In this document: piece after piece, positions 9,227 to 19,326 of the stretch
Layout of the letters: every line of letters starts with the position of its first letter
Numbering within the stretch: position 1 is the stretch's first letter
Source of the DNA: Nocardiopsis eucommiae
GTDB taxonomy: Bacteria; Actinomycetota; Actinomycetes; Streptosporangiales; Streptosporangiaceae
NCBI GenBank assembly: GCA_018388625.1
Contig: CP074402.1
Coordinates: 992,001-1,056,000 of the forward strand
Length of the DNA stretch: 64,000 nucleotides
Reading direction: 5' to 3'
Notes under the pieces: generated by a model
Seen by the model: the letters and a program-made list of their open reading frames with translations, nothing else
Database searches by the model: none
What the model was told of the DNA's origin: nothing
Translations under genes and position numbers: made by a program

Positions 9227-11853
9227 ATGAGTGGTGCGAACGACCCTGCCCCCATCCCCACCCCGACGGCATCCGTCACGCGCAGGGCCCTGGCCCGTGC
9301 CCGGGACGGCAAGACCCTCGACGTCACCGAGGCGGAGGTACTGCTGCACGCCCGGGACGAGGACCTCGACCAACTCCTGGAGTACGCGGGACGGGTCCGC
9401 GACGCGGGCCTGGAGGCGGCGGGCCGCCCCGGCGTCATCACCTACAGCCGCAAGGTCTTCGTCCCCCTGACCCGCCTGTGCCGCGACCGCTGCCACTACT
9501 GCACCTTCGCCACGGTCCCCGGGCGTCTCGACGCGCCCTTCATGTCGCCGGACGAGGTCCTGGAGGTCGCCCGCGAGGGCGCCGCCCTGGGCTGCAAGGA
9601 AGTCCTCATCACCCTGGGAGACCGGCCCGAGGACCGCTGGAAGCAGGCCGCCGAGTGGCTCAACTCGCGCGGCTACGACGACACCCTCTCCTACGTGCGC
9701 GCCATGGCGATCATGATCCTGGAGGAGACCGGTCTGCTCCCGCACCTCAACCCCGGGGTGCTGACCTGGTCCGACCTCCAGCGGCTCAAGCCCGTCGCCC
9801 CCTCCATGGGGATGATGCTGGAGACCACCTCCCGGCGGCTGTTCACCGAGAAGGGCCAGCCCCACTACGGCAGCCCCGACAAGGACCCCGCCGTGCGGCT
9901 GCGCGCCCTGGAGGACGCCGGGCGCTCCAGCGTCCCCTTCACGACCGGCATCCTGCTCGGGATCGGTGAGACGGTCGCGGACCGCGCGGAGTCGATCTTC
10001 GCGATGCGCGGGGTCTCCCGCCGCTACGGCGGCGTGCAGGAGGTCATCGTGCAGAACTTCCGGGCCAAGCCGGACACCGCGATGATGCACCGGCCCGACG
10101 CCGAACGCGACATGATGGCCGCCACCATCGCGGTCACCCGCCTCGTCATGGGGCCCCGGGCCCACGTGCAGGCCCCGCCCAACCTCATCGGCGCGGACCG
10201 GGGAGGCGTGGACGAGTACGCACTGATGATCCGCGCGGGCATCGACGACTGGGGCGGTGTCTCTCCGCTCACCGCCGACCACGTCAACCCCGAGCGCCCC
10301 TGGCCGCAGATCGACGACCTCGCCGCCCGCACCGCCGCCCAGGGCTTCGACCTGCGTGAGCGCCTCACCGTGTACCCCGAGTACATCCGGGCGGGAGAGC
10401 CCTGGGTCGACCCGCGCCTGCGCGAGCACGTCCACGCCCTGGTGGACCCGGAGACCGGCCTGGCCCGCGAGGACGCACCCCTGGCGGGCCGCCCCTGGCA
10501 GGAGCCGGAGGCGGTCCTGGTCTCCTCGGGCCGCACCGACCTGCACACGGAGATCGACGGCGAGGGCCGCACCGGTGACCGTCGCGGCGACTTCGACGCG
10601 GTCTACGGCGACTGGGACGAACTGGCCTCCGGAGTGGACCGGAAGGGGGCCACACCCCGACGCCTGGACCCCGAGATCGCCGCCGCACTGCGCAGCGCCG
10701 AGAACGACCCGGCCGGACTCGGCGACTCCGAGGCGTTGGCCCTGCTGCACGCCGACGGGGACGCCCTGGACGCGCTCACCGACCTGGCCGACCGGGTCCG
10801 CCGCGACACCGTGGGCGACGACGTCACCTACGTCGTGACCAGGAACATCAACTTCACGAACGTCTGCTACACCGGCTGCCGGTTCTGCGCGTTCGCCCAG
10901 CGGCGCACCGACGCCGACGCCTACACGCTCTCCCTCGACCAGGTGGCCGACCGCGCCGAGGAGGCCTGGAAGGCGGGGGCCACCGAGGTGTGCATGCAGG
11001 GCGGCATCCACCCGGACCTGCCCGGGACCGCCTACTTCGACATCGCCGCCGCCGTCCGCGAGCGCGTCCCCGACATGCACGTCCACGCCTTCAGCCCGAT
11101 GGAGGTGGTCAACGGCGCCGCCCGGACCAACCTGTCCGTGCGCGAGTGGCTGACCCGCGCCCGCGAGGCCGGACTGGGGTCGATCCCGGGGACCGCCGCC
11201 GAGATCCTCGACGACGAGGTCCGGTGGGTGCTCACCAAGGGCAAGCTCCCGGCCAGCGAGTGGATCGAGGTCATCACGAGCGCCCACGACCTGGGCATCC
11301 CGACCACGTCCACGATGATGTACGGGCACGTGGACTCCCCGCACCACTGGGTGGCGCACATCAAGCTGCTGCGGTCGCTCCAGGAACGGTCCATGGAGCG
11401 CAACGGCAGGCCCGGCTTCACGGAGTTCGTCCCGCTGCCGTTCGTGCACACCAACGCGCCGATCTACCTCGCCGGGCTGGCCCGCACGGGGCCGACCGTA
11501 CGGGAGAACCGCGTGGTGCACGCCCTGGCCCGACTCCTCCTGCACGGGAGCATCGACAACATCCAGGGCTCCTGGGTCAAGCTCGCGGAGGACACCTTCC
11601 GTCAGCTGCTGCGCGGGGAGTCAACGACGTGGGCGGCACCCTGATGGAGGAGACCATCAGCCGCATGGCCGGTTCCGGCCAGGGTTCCTACAAGACCATC
11701 AGTGACATCAGGGCCCTCGTCGAGCCCACCGGCCGTCCGGTCCGCCAGCGCACCACCCTCTACGGGACCGTCCCGGAGGAGCGCCGCCGAGTCGCGGAGG
11801 CCAGCGACGGCGTGGCCGCGAGCATCCTGCGGCCCCAGCTGCCGATGGCCTGA
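9227..11853 (+). CDS. fbiC: FO synthase, bifunctional radical SAM enzyme, one frame break
   Basis: Makes 7,8-didemethyl-8-hydroxy-5-deazariboflavin (FO), the chromophore of coenzyme F420, from tyrosine and a ribityl-pyrimidine. The fused form, CofG plus CofH, is usual in actinobacteria. The ATG at 9227 opens a protein of about 875 residues. Radical SAM CX3CX2C motifs lie at C85/C89/C92 (CRDRCHYC) in the CofG half and C547/C551/C554 (CYTGCRFC) in the CofH half. The last ~70 residues, from [14 protein letters not shown] to 11853, are in another frame; one G of a G5 run near 11618 seems missing. fbiB and fbiA lie 3.3 kb downstream on the other strand, so the F420 genes are close but not in one operon. 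Confidence 0.95.
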
Positions 11854-11864
11854 CCAGGAACGGA

Positions 11865-11895
11865 GGGTGCGGGACGCCGAGCGCGCCCCGCACCC
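11865..11895 (+). terminator. Hairpin after fbiC
   Basis: A perfect 9-bp stem, GGGTGCGGG at 11865-11873 with CCCGCACCC at 11887-11895, follows the fbiC stop at 11853 and precedes the convergent small gene ending at 11899. It could serve both strands. There is no T-tract. Confidence 0.5.
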
Positions 11896-11898
11896 CGG

Positions 11899-12167
11899 TC
11901 AGGCGTCGGGGATGTCGTTCCTGGCGGATCGGAGCATGCTTCCGGGGATCACCACCAGGCGCTCGTCGCTCCCGACCCTGAGTTCCGGGGGAGCCGGTCG
12001 CGGAGGAGCTCGGTCGCGTCACGCCCGACCACGGCCACGTCGCCGTTGTCGAGCTCCCAGATCTCGGGGCAGTCGTCGTTGTCCCTGCTCGCCCCGAGCT
12101 CGGCCGCGGTCCTGCCCAGACGTCTCGCGAAGCCTGCCGAGGGGTCGACTTCCCAGAGTCGTTCCAT
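11899..12167 (-). CDS. Small conserved actinomycete protein, one frame break
   Basis: About 89 residues from ATG 12167, preceded by an AAAGGA-type ribosome-binding site. It reads MERLWEVDPSAGFARRL, then a central CPEIWELDNGDVAVVGRD block and a C-terminal DERLVVIPGSMLRSAR block. I recall similar small Streptomyces-type proteins with a CPDIWEL...FAVIG pattern, often near abi- or regulator-type genes; the function is not known. The last ~28 residues lie in a second frame, joined near 11990 where one C of a C-run seems lost. It stands alone between fbiC and the chitinase. Confidence 0.6.
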
Positions 12168-12244
12168 GGGGTTCCTTTCAGGAAGGGGGTGGCAGGGGTC
12201 CTGCCCGGTGAGGGCCCGGTCCACTCCTCGGGGGCCACGAAGGA

Positions 12245-12281
12245 GGGGCGGGACGCCGGGGGTGGCGTCCCGCCCCTTTTT
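12245..12281 (+). terminator. Strong hairpin with T-tract
   Basis: A perfect 13-bp stem (12245-12257 with 12264-12276), 6-base loop, and TTTTT at 12277-12281 on the plus strand. It lies between the chitinase stop and the start of the small gene at 12167. The T-run points to rightward termination, although the nearest upstream plus-strand gene is fbiC. It may also end the leftward chitinase transcript. Confidence 0.6.
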
Positions 12282-12359
12282 CTCGGGCGGCCCGTCGGGG
12301 ATGGGAGTGAGGCGACGGGGCGCTGTCCGCGGGATGGGAGTGGACCCGCGGGCTGGGGG

Positions 12360-13370
12360 TTACTGGAGTCGGGCCGAGATGGTGTTGGCGAAGTCGTAGT
12401 TGTTGGTGGCGTCCCAGTTGATGGACCAGGTCATCACGCCGCCGATCGGCCCGTACGGGGTGGTGGGGGAGTAGGAGCCGCAGTCGGTTCCGGTCTCCAG
12501 GCAGTCCAGGGCGGAGATGATGCCGCTCGGGGCCAGGTAGCCGCCTCCGGCCGCGGAGGGCACGGCGGGCAGGCCCAGGCCGACCTGGTCGGGGCTCAGG
12601 CCCATCTCCAGCTGGATGCAGGCCAGCGCGGCGACGAAGTCGCTCGTGCCCTGCTGGTAGACGCTGTCGTCACAACCGAGCATGGAGCCCGAGTTGTAGT
12701 ACTGCATGTTCACGATGGTGAGGATGTCGGAGATGTTGCTGGCCAGCTGGTAGTACCCGGCGCTGGGGCTCTGGAAGTCGATGGTCTGGGGCGCCATCGT
12801 GATGATGAGCCCGGGACCCGCCTGGCCGCTGAGGTCCTGTAGGGCGCTGGTCATGTGCTCGGCGTTGATGCCGTGCTCCAGGTCGATGTCCACACCGTCG
12901 AACCCGTAGTCCTGCATGAGCTCGTGGGTGGTGTCCGCGAAGTTCTGCGCCTGGGTGGGGTTGGTGACGTCCACGTGGCCGAGCTCGCCGCCCACGGAGA
13001 TGATCACCTTGCGGCCCTCGGCCTGGATGGCGGCGATGTCCTCGCGGAACTGCGCGTCGGTGTAGCCGTCGAGCTCGTCGCTGGCCAGGTTGAAGGTGAT
13101 GCCGCCGTCGAGCTGGGGATGGTTGTCGGCGAAGGCGACCGCCACGAGGTTGTACTCGCTGGGGATCTCGGAGAGCGGCATCACGGTGGAGCCGTTGTCG
13201 AAGTTGTGCCAGTAGCCGGTGAGCCACTGGCTGGTCTGCTGGGTCTCGACGGGATCCGTCGAGGCCTGTGCCGGTTCGGGGGCCAGGGCACCGACGGAGG
13301 TGACGAACGCGGTGGCCACGGCGGCGAGGCCGCTGAGGATCGCGAGCCTGGACTTCCGGGGGCTGAGCAT
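12360..13370 (-). CDS. Secreted GH18 chitinase, single catalytic domain
   Basis: An intact 336-residue secreted chitinase that would hydrolyse chitin with retention through the substrate N-acetyl group. The N-terminus (RKSRLAILSGLAAVATAFV...APEPAQAS) is a signal peptide of about 37 residues. The GH18 signature DGVDIDLE spans D158-E165, with E165 as general acid. KVIISVGG (residues 121-128) is the usual beta-3 motif, and the sheet ends in GGVMTWSINWD. There is no carbohydrate-binding module or fibronectin domain, so it is a minimal enzyme in the Streptomyces ChiC/ChiD style. Two direct repeats upstream (13429-13486) may be operators. It is monocistronic, lying between the antiporter and a small gene. 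Confidence 0.93.
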   Translation of the reverse strand: MLSPRKSRLAILSGLAAVATAFVTSVGALAPEPAQASTDPVETQQTSQWLTGYWHNFDNGSTVMPLSEIPSEYNLVAVAFADNHPQLDGGITFNLASDELDGYTDAQFREDIAAIQAEGRKVIISVGGELGHVDVTNPTQAQNFADTTHELMQDYGFDGVDIDLEHGINAEHMTSALQDLSGQAGPGLIITMAPQTIDFQSPSAGYYQLASNISDILTIVNMQYYNSGSMLGCDDSVYQQGTSDFVAALACIQLEMGLSPDQVGLGLPAVPSAAGGGYLAPSGIISALDCLETGTDCGSYSPTTPYGPIGGVMTWSINWDATNNYDFANTISARLQ

Positions 13371-13428
13371 GGGGAGTGCTCCTTTCGTCGAGCGGGGTGA
13401 CGAAGGCGTGCTCTGTGAGCCGGTAATT

Positions 13429-13486
13429 GTTAGGAAACTTTAAAGTTGTGTTCCGCGAAGGTCAACGGAAACGGTTAGGAAAGTTT
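13429..13486 (-). promoter_or_regulatory. Direct repeat upstream of the chitinase gene
   Basis: GTTAGGAAACTTTAAAG-like sequence at 13429-13445 recurs as GTTAGGAAAGTTT at 13474-13486, 45 bp apart, in the 143-bp gap between the chitinase start and the end of the antiporter gene. The AT-rich repeats stand out in this GC-rich region and sit where a regulator of chitinase transcription would bind. The DasR (dre) consensus is not present. The regulator is unknown. Confidence 0.5.
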
Positions 13487-13513
13487 GCGGTTTTCTTGGG
13501 CACCCGGTACCAG

Positions 13514-15099
13514 TCACACTCCGTACTGGCCGGGCCCGCCGTCCCGGATGTCCATGTCCCGGGCGAGCTTCGTGAACACGTCGTGGTCGATGTCCCCCGA
13601 GCGGTACAGGGAGATGAGGGAGTCCCGTCGGGCCTGGTTGATCTGGGTGAGGGTCTCCCTGCGGTCCCGGGCTTCCTCCTTCACCCGGTCGAGGTCCCCC
13701 TCGTCCAGCAACCCCTTCACGTGCCCGATCCTCTTGCTGAAGCGGTCACGCATGGCGTCCGCCGACCGGTCGTCCAGCTCGCCCCCGGTGAGCATCTCGT
13801 CCACCTTGCGCACGGCGGCGCAGTCCATCTCGTACTCGGCCCGCAGGAACTCCCGGTGACGGGTGCCCTCGTCGGACAGTCGCAGCTTGCGCAGCAGCCA
13901 CGGCAGTGTCGTGCCCTGCGTCAGGAGCGTGCCCATCACGACCACGCCGGCGATGAAGATCAGCGCGCCCCGCTCGGTGAACTGCTGCCCGTTCAGGGTC
14001 GCGGGCAGGGACAGCGCGATCGCCAGGGAGATCGCGCCGCGCATTCCGCTCCACCCGATCGCCACGCGCTCCCGGAAGCCCGACACGTCCAGCGGGGACC
14101 GGGAGACGAAGCGCTGCAACGACGTCAGGAACATCATCAGCACCATGCGCAGCACCATGGCGGTGGCGGTCACCACGAGCGCCGCCACCACCAGGTCCGT
14201 GATCGAGTAGTTCGCCCGTACCGCCCGCAGCACGGCGTCCAACTGCAACCCCAGAAGCACGAACAGCATCGCCTCCAGCAGGCTCACCAGGGTGCCCCAG
14301 ATGGTCTGCCCGCTCGCCCTCACCCGTGGCGGCAGCAGACCCTCACCGTGGGTACCCAGGTAGAACCCGGCCACGACCGCTGACAGCACCCCGGAGAACC
14401 CTGCCATCTCGGAGGGGATGTAGGCCACGAACGGTGTGATGAGCACCGTCATCAACTGGAGTGAGGGGTCCTGGATCCGGTTGCGCCCCCACGCGATCAG
14501 CACCGCTACCACGGCACCGTAGAGCAGCCCGCCCACCACGACCCTGCCCAGTTCCAGCAGGGCGTCCCCGGGGTGAGCGGGCGCATCATGGCGGTGATGG
14601 CCAGGCTGAAGAGGGTCAGGGCGACCCCGTCGTTGATCAGGGACTCACCCTCCAGGATGGTCAGCACCCGACGCGGCGTGCCCACGCGTTTGAGGATCGC
14701 GGAGGCCGCCACGGCGTCGGTCGGCGCGATCGCCGCGCCCAACGCGATGGCGGCGGGCCAGCCTGCGGCCGGGATGAGCAGGTGGATGACCGCGGCCAGC
14801 CCGAACGCCGTCGCCAGCGTCATCCCGACCGACATCACGATGATGGGCCGCGCCAGTTCGCGCATGTCCCTGGGGGAGGAGAAGAACGCCGCGTTGTAGA
14901 TCAGCGGCGGCAGGAAGACCAGGAGGATGACCTCGGGAGTGATGGACATCGAGTGCATCCACGGCACGATTCCCAGGAGCATGCCCAGCACCACCAGGAC
15001 CACCGCTCCCGGGATCCTGATCCGTCCGGCGATCAGCTGGCCCACGATGACCGCGACCACCACGACCAGCGTGGCGATCACGTAGTGCTGAACGGACAT
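13514..15099 (-). CDS. CPA1/NhaP-type Na+/H+ antiporter, one frame break
   Basis: About 528 residues after repair. A monovalent cation/proton antiporter of the CPA1 family with about 12 membrane helices. Family signs are [14 protein letters not shown] in the third/fourth helix region and [18 protein letters not shown] with the transport Asp, followed by [16 protein letters not shown]. The cytoplasmic C-terminal domain (~130 residues) is helical and charged, likely regulatory. The frame breaks near 14570 (ccgggg followed by a missing G); the continuation [17 protein letters not shown] completes the core. It lies upstream of the chitinase on the same strand but probably has its own promoter. 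It would export Na+ or control pH. Confidence 0.88.
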
Positions 15100-15117
15100 C
15101 CCGGCTCCCCCGACGGC

Positions 15118-15153
15118 CCCGACCCCGCCCCAGCATGCCGGGGCGGGGTCGGG
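15118..15153 (-). terminator. Hairpin at the end of the fbiA-fbiB operon
   Basis: A perfect 14-bp stem (15118-15131 with 15140-15153) and an 8-base loop sit between the fbiB stop at 15189 and the antiporter start at 15099, both on the minus strand. It should end leftward transcription from fbiAB. Confidence 0.65.
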
Positions 15154-15188
15154 TCACGACGGAGGACGCGCCGTCCTCCACTCGGGGG

Positions 15189-16531
15189 TCAGCGCACCAC
15201 CATGAAGGCGTCCGGGTCCCGGGGCGGGCGCTCCTTCGGGGCCTCGGCCGCGTAGCCCACGGCCACCGCGCCCATCGGACGCCAGTCCTCGGGCACCTCC
15301 AGGACCTCGCGCACCACGTCGGCGCAGAACATGGTGGAGGAGATCCACGCGGAGCCCAGGCCCTCCATCGCCAGGCCCACCAGCAGGCTCTGCACCCCCG
15401 CGCCCATGGCCACCAGGAACATCGACCGCTCGGCGTCCGCGCGGCGCTCGTCCGGATACGGGTGCGCCCCGTCCGCGACCAGGAACGGCACCACCAGGCT
15501 GGGCGCGCCGCGCAGCACGTCGCCGCGCCTGGTCCGCCGCGCGATCCGCTCCTCGGTGAAGCCGTCGCGGCGCAGGTCCTCCACCCAGGCCCGCAGCATC
15601 GAGTCGAGCAGCCGCTCACGGGTGTCCGGCGACTCCACCAGGACGAACCGCCAGGGGTCGTGTGGTGCGGCGCGGGGGCGGTCACGGCGGTGGCCACCGC
15701 GCGGCGCACCAGGGCCGGGTCGACCGGCCGTTCGGTGAAGGAGCGCACCGTCCGCCGGGCCGCCACGACGTCCCTGGAACCGTAGCGGAACAGGTCGTCG
15801 TCGGCCGGGCGGATCAGCTCCGCCGCCCCGGGGCCGTCCTCCTCGGTGACCAGGCCGACCAGGCCCGACACCACGGCGACGGGGACCCCTGAGGCCTTGC
15901 CCTTGACCAGCTCACCGGCGGCGGCGACCTCGTCGGCCACCGCGTTGATCGTGGCCTCCATGACGTTGCCCTGGGCGTCGGTGGTGCCGCGCAGGTCCTG
16001 CACCGGGGTGATCCCGGCCGCGCCGATCGCCACGTCGGTCTGGCCCATCCGCCAGGGGCGGCCGAACGTGTCCGAGACCACCACACCCACGCGCACGCCC
16101 AGGAGCTCGGCCAGCTGTGCCCGCAGGGCGCGCGCGGAGGCGTCGGGGTCCTCGGGCAGCAGGAGCACCGTGCCCGGGGCGACGTTGGAGGCGTCCACCC
16201 CGGCGGCGGCCATGACCAGGCCGGAACGGTGCTGGGCGATCCGGATGTGGCCCATCCGCGCCACCACGCGCTCGGTCTCGGCGTCGATCGCGGCCTCACG
16301 GTCGTCTCCCGGCTGGGAGCGGCCCTCGGCCTTGCTGACGATCTTGGAGGTGACCACCAGGACATCGCCGTCCACCAGGGATTGGCCGGAAGCGGCCACG
16401 GCCTCGGAGATCAGCGCCGCCAGGTCGTCGCCGGCGCGCACCTCGGGGATGCCGGGCAGCCCGCGCACCCGCAGCTCGCTCACCGGTGGCCCGTCCACCC
16501 GGCCCCGCTCCGTTCGCGTCTCGACGCTCAC
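15189..16531 (-). CDS. fbiB: Coenzyme F420:gamma-glutamyl ligase / nitroreductase-like fusion, one frame break
   Basis: About 447 residues, matching the size of mycobacterial FbiB. The N-terminal half is the CofE-type ligase that adds gamma-linked glutamates to F420-0 (motifs [53 protein letters not shown]). The C-terminal half is an FMN-binding nitroreductase fold ([20 protein letters not shown] onward), which in mycobacteria reduces dehydro-F420-0. The GTG start at 16531 overlaps the fbiA stop by four bases. The break near 15655 (acccccc tgg read with one C less) separates the two parts of the nitroreductase domain. Operon fbiA-fbiB. Confidence 0.93.
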
Positions 16532-17517
16532 CGGGCCGACTCCCCGCGCTCGGAGAGCTCGACGGCCAGGTCCAGTGCGGCCTGGGCGATCGCCTCGGTG
16601 CTCTCCGGGTCGTTCATGTACAGCGGGCGGGAGCGCACCTCCACGCCGTCCACCCGGGTGTCGGCGTCGACCTCGTCCACCAGCCAGCCGTCCAGCAGGT
16701 CGGAGCCGAGGTGCTCGGCCACCGGGCCCGCGCCGGTCTCCACTCCGATGGCGCTCAGGCAGGCGTCGGCCATGCCGCGCACGGGGGCTCCGCCGATGAT
16801 CGGCGAGACACCCACCACGGTCCTGCCCACCATGGCCTCGCGGATGCCCTCGATGTTGAGGATCGAACCCACGCTCACCACGGGGTTGGACGGCGGGATG
16901 ATCACCGCGTCGGCGTTGCGGATGGCACGGATCACGCCGGGGGCGGGCTTGGCCTTCTCGGCGCCCATGCTGATGATCTGTTCGGCGGGCAGCGCGGCCC
17001 GGTGTCGGATCCACCACTCCTGGAAGTGGATCGCCCGCCGCCCGTCCTCGTCGTTGACGATCACGTGCGTCTCGACCTGGTCGTCCGTCATCGGGAGGAG
17101 CCGGACGCCCGGCCGCCAGCGGTCGCACAGCGCCGTGGTGATCGCGGAGAGCGGGTACCCGGCGGCGATCATCTGCGCCCGGACGATGTGGGTGGCGGTG
17201 TCGCGGTCACCCAGCCCGAACCAGGTGGGCTTCATCCCGTACGCCGCGAGCTCCTCCTTGACCGTGAAGGTCTCGTCGGCACGGCCCCAGCCCTGCTCCT
17301 CGTTGATCCCGCCGCCGAGGGTGTACATGACGGTGTCCAGATCCGGGCAGATCCGGAGACCGAAGAGGGTGATGTCGTCACCGGTGTTCCCGATGACGGT
17401 GATCTGGTGGTCTGTGGCCTGGTCGGACTCGGTCGCGGCGTCGATCCCCATGGCGGCCCTGAGACCACGGAGGAAACGCGCGCCGCCGATACCGCCAGCC
17501 GGTACGACTATCCGCAT
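16528..17517 (-). CDS. fbiA: 2-phospho-L-lactate (phosphoenolpyruvyl) transferase for F420 synthesis
   Basis: An intact 329-residue CofD/FbiA protein. It transfers a phospholactyl or phosphoenolpyruvyl group from the activated guanosine diphosphate donor to FO, giving (dehydro-)F420-0. The start ATG at 17517 begins [18 protein letters not shown], the nucleotide-binding glycine-rich loop. [23 protein letters not shown] is the metal and FO-binding region, and [18 protein letters not shown] is another family block. It is the first gene of the fbiAB operon, coupled to fbiB through a GTGA overlap. Confidence 0.95.
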   Translation of the reverse strand: MRIVVPAGGIGGARFLRGLRAAMGIDAATESDQATDHQITVIGNTGDDITLFGLRICPDLDTVMYTLGGGINEEQGWGRADETFTVKEELAAYGMKPTWFGLGDRDTATHIVRAQMIAAGYPLSAITTALCDRWRPGVRLLPMTDDQVETHVIVNDEDGRRAIHFQEWWIRHRAALPAEQIISMGAEKAKPAPGVIRAIRNADAVIIPPSNPVVSVGSILNIEGIREAMVGRTVVGVSPIIGGAPVRGMADACLSAIGVETGAGPVAEHLGSDLLDGWLVDEVDADTRVDGVEVRSRPLYMNDPESTEAIAQAALDLAVELSERGESAR

Positions 17518-17763
17518 GCGCCCAAGTCTGGCAGGCTGGGGGCGAGTATGGGTCGTCTGCCCCTCCGTGGGTACGATCCAGCGTGACCGATCCGGGACCG
17601 ACGGTGTGTGAACCAACGGACGGCGGTCACCATCCCACTTCAACGGCCCCGCGCTCGGTGTCCCCACGTCCTGTCGAGCGCGTTTCGGCCGATTCACCCG
17701 ACAGCCCGACGATATGCCAAGCTTCCTCCGACGCGACGGCGAAGCAGCAGAGGGGAACCTCTC

Positions 17764-19086
17764 TTGAACAACGAAACACTCGACCGCCTGCGCCTGCCCG
17801 GGGCCTGGGTCCTGCTGGGGGCTCTGGGCGTCCACATGCTGGCCGGGCTCATCTCGGTGATCATCAACTCCAGCGCGCAGGGTTACAGCTTCCCGCTGGC
17901 GATGGTGGCGAACGGCGGCGACTTCTACGGATTCACCGTCACCCTCCTGCTCGCGGCCGCGGTCGCCCTGGTCCTGACCAGTGAGCGGACCCGCCCCAGC
18001 TCCTTCCCGGTGATCCTGACCTCGATGGTCCTGGTCGGCGTCGGTCTGCTGTTCTGCCTGATCGCGCTGATCAGCGGTTTCATCGACATCCGTCCGGGCG
18101 AGGGCGGCGTGGCCTTCGCCGGGTTCCTGGGCCGCGCGGTGCAGGGCGCCGTGCTCGGCTTCTTCGGGTTCTACCTGATCAAGATCTTCAACGACCCCAC
18201 CGTGGTTCCCCGCGCGCAGCCGCAGCAGCAGGTGTACAACCAGCAGCCGTTCCCGCCCGCGACCGGTGCGCAGCAGTCCTTCGCTCCGACCGGCTACCAG
18301 ACGGCCGACCCGGCCGCCCAGCAGCAGGCGTACGGCTACGACCCCTCGGGCCAGCAGGCCGCCTACGGTCAGGACCTCGCCGCGCAGCAGCAGGCGTACG
18401 GTCAGGACGTGGCCGCGCAGCAGCAGGCGTACGGGACCGGTGCCCAGCAGGCGTACGGCTACGACCCCTCGGGTCAGCAGGCCGCGTACGGTCAGGACGC
18501 CGCCGCGCAGCAGCAGGCGTACGGTCAGGACGTGGCTGCCCAGCAGCAGGCGTACGGGACCGGTGCCCAGCAGGCCTACGGTCAGGACGCCGCCGCGCAG
18601 CAGCAGGCGTACGGTTACGACGTGGCTGCCCAGCAGCAGGCGTACGGGACCGGTGCCCACCAGGCCTACGGTTACGACGCCCAGGCCCAGCAGCAGGCGT
18701 ACGGCTACGACCCCTCGGGTCAGCAGGCCGCCTACGGTCAGGACGCCGCCGCGCAGCAGCAGGCCGCCTACGGCCAGGCCTACGACCCGTCGCAGTACGC
18801 GCCGCAGCCCGCCGCCGACCAGCAGGCCCAGGACGCCATCGCCAACGGCTGGTACCAGGACCCGGCCGCCCAGGCGCAGGCCCAGCAGGGGCAGGACGCC
18901 CAGGCCGCCCCCGGAGTTGAACCATTCTTTAACTCCGGTGAGAACAATGGTGCCGAGGCCACCGATCAGAGTGGTGGCGGCTACGGAGCCCAGTACGGTT
19001 CCGGCGCCGGATACGGCTCTGACCAGCAAGGACAGGGCGGCACCGACGGCCAGCAGAACTGGTACGGCAACGACGGCCAGCGCTGA
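17764..19086 (+). CDS. Four-helix membrane protein with long Q/A/Y/G-rich repeat tail
   Basis: About 440 residues from TTG 17764, with a GAGGGGAA ribosome-binding site 6-8 bases upstream. The first ~145 residues hold four membrane helices (about residues 14-37, 57-74, 80-108 and 118-142). Residues from about 150 on are a low-complexity cytoplasmic or extracellular tail rich in Gln, Ala, Tyr, Gly and Asp. The tail is built from about 14 tandem units of 11 or 8 residues such as YGQDVAAQQQA and YGTGAQQA. It ends with a Gly-rich segment (GYGAQYGSGAGYGSDQQ). Tails of this kind can drive condensation or adhesion, but no function is known. It lies directly upstream of whiB on the same strand. Confidence 0.8.
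   Translation: MNNETLDRLRLPGAWVLLGALGVHMLAGLISVIINSSAQGYSFPLAMVANGGDFYGFTVTLLLAAAVALVLTSERTRPSSFPVILTSMVLVGVGLLFCLIALISGFIDIRPGEGGVAFAGFLGRAVQGAVLGFFGFYLIKIFNDPTVVPRAQPQQQVYNQQPFPPATGAQQSFAPTGYQTADPAAQQQAYGYDPSGQQAAYGQDLAAQQQAYGQDVAAQQQAYGTGAQQAYGYDPSGQQAAYGQDAAAQQQAYGQDVAAQQQAYGTGAQQAYGQDAAAQQQAYGYDVAAQQQAYGTGAHQAYGYDAQAQQQAYGYDPSGQQAAYGQDAAAQQQAAYGQAYDPSQYAPQPAADQQAQDAIANGWYQDPAAQAQAQQGQDAQAAPGVEPFFNSGENNGAEATDQSGGGYGAQYGSGAGYGSDQQGQGGTDGQQNWYGNDGQR
18304..18790 (+). repeat. In-frame tandem repeats, mostly 33-bp units with some 24-bp units
   Basis: About 14 units encode YG(Q/Y)D-x-x-A-Q-Q-Q-A (11 residues) or YGTGAQQA (8 residues). Neighbouring copies are nearly identical at the DNA level, for example the unit around gcgtacggtcaggac, so copy number may vary between strains or be misassembled. 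The repeats stay in frame, unlike many genes here, so selection or accurate reading preserved the frame. Confidence 0.9.
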
Positions 19087-19134
19087 ACCGGCTCCGAACG
19101 CCGCGCTCTCCGCACCTGGGGAAGGTACGTGAAT

Positions 19135-19213
19135 TGCGTGGTAATCCGCAGAACGGACATCGCGGGCCTGCCGCCGGAGGTTCGTTACATGATATTCAGT
19201 GGATTACCACGCA
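19135..19213 (+). promoter_or_regulatory. Perfect 13-bp inverted repeat upstream of whiB
   Basis: TGCGTGGTAATCC at 19135-19147 and its exact complement GGATTACCACGCA at 19201-19213 flank 53 bp that contain AT-rich promoter-like sequence (catgatat near 19187). The pair lies 114-192 bp before the whiB start. It could be two operator half-sites, or the arms of a large hairpin ending the upstream transcript. Confidence 0.5.
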
Positions 19214-19326
19214 GGGCGCTTGACTCACGGTGAAGCGTCCGCGTGTAATTCCCTTGTGGGATTTCCACCCGGCCTGGGGGACGAAAAGGGTCGGGGACAT
19301 CTATTGGGGGGCTACAGGAGGTGCGC

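Noticed and set aside
18304..18790. Regular repeats that could suggest a CRISPR array
   Set aside because: Units are contiguous, in frame and protein-coding, without unique spacers, and no cas genes are near.
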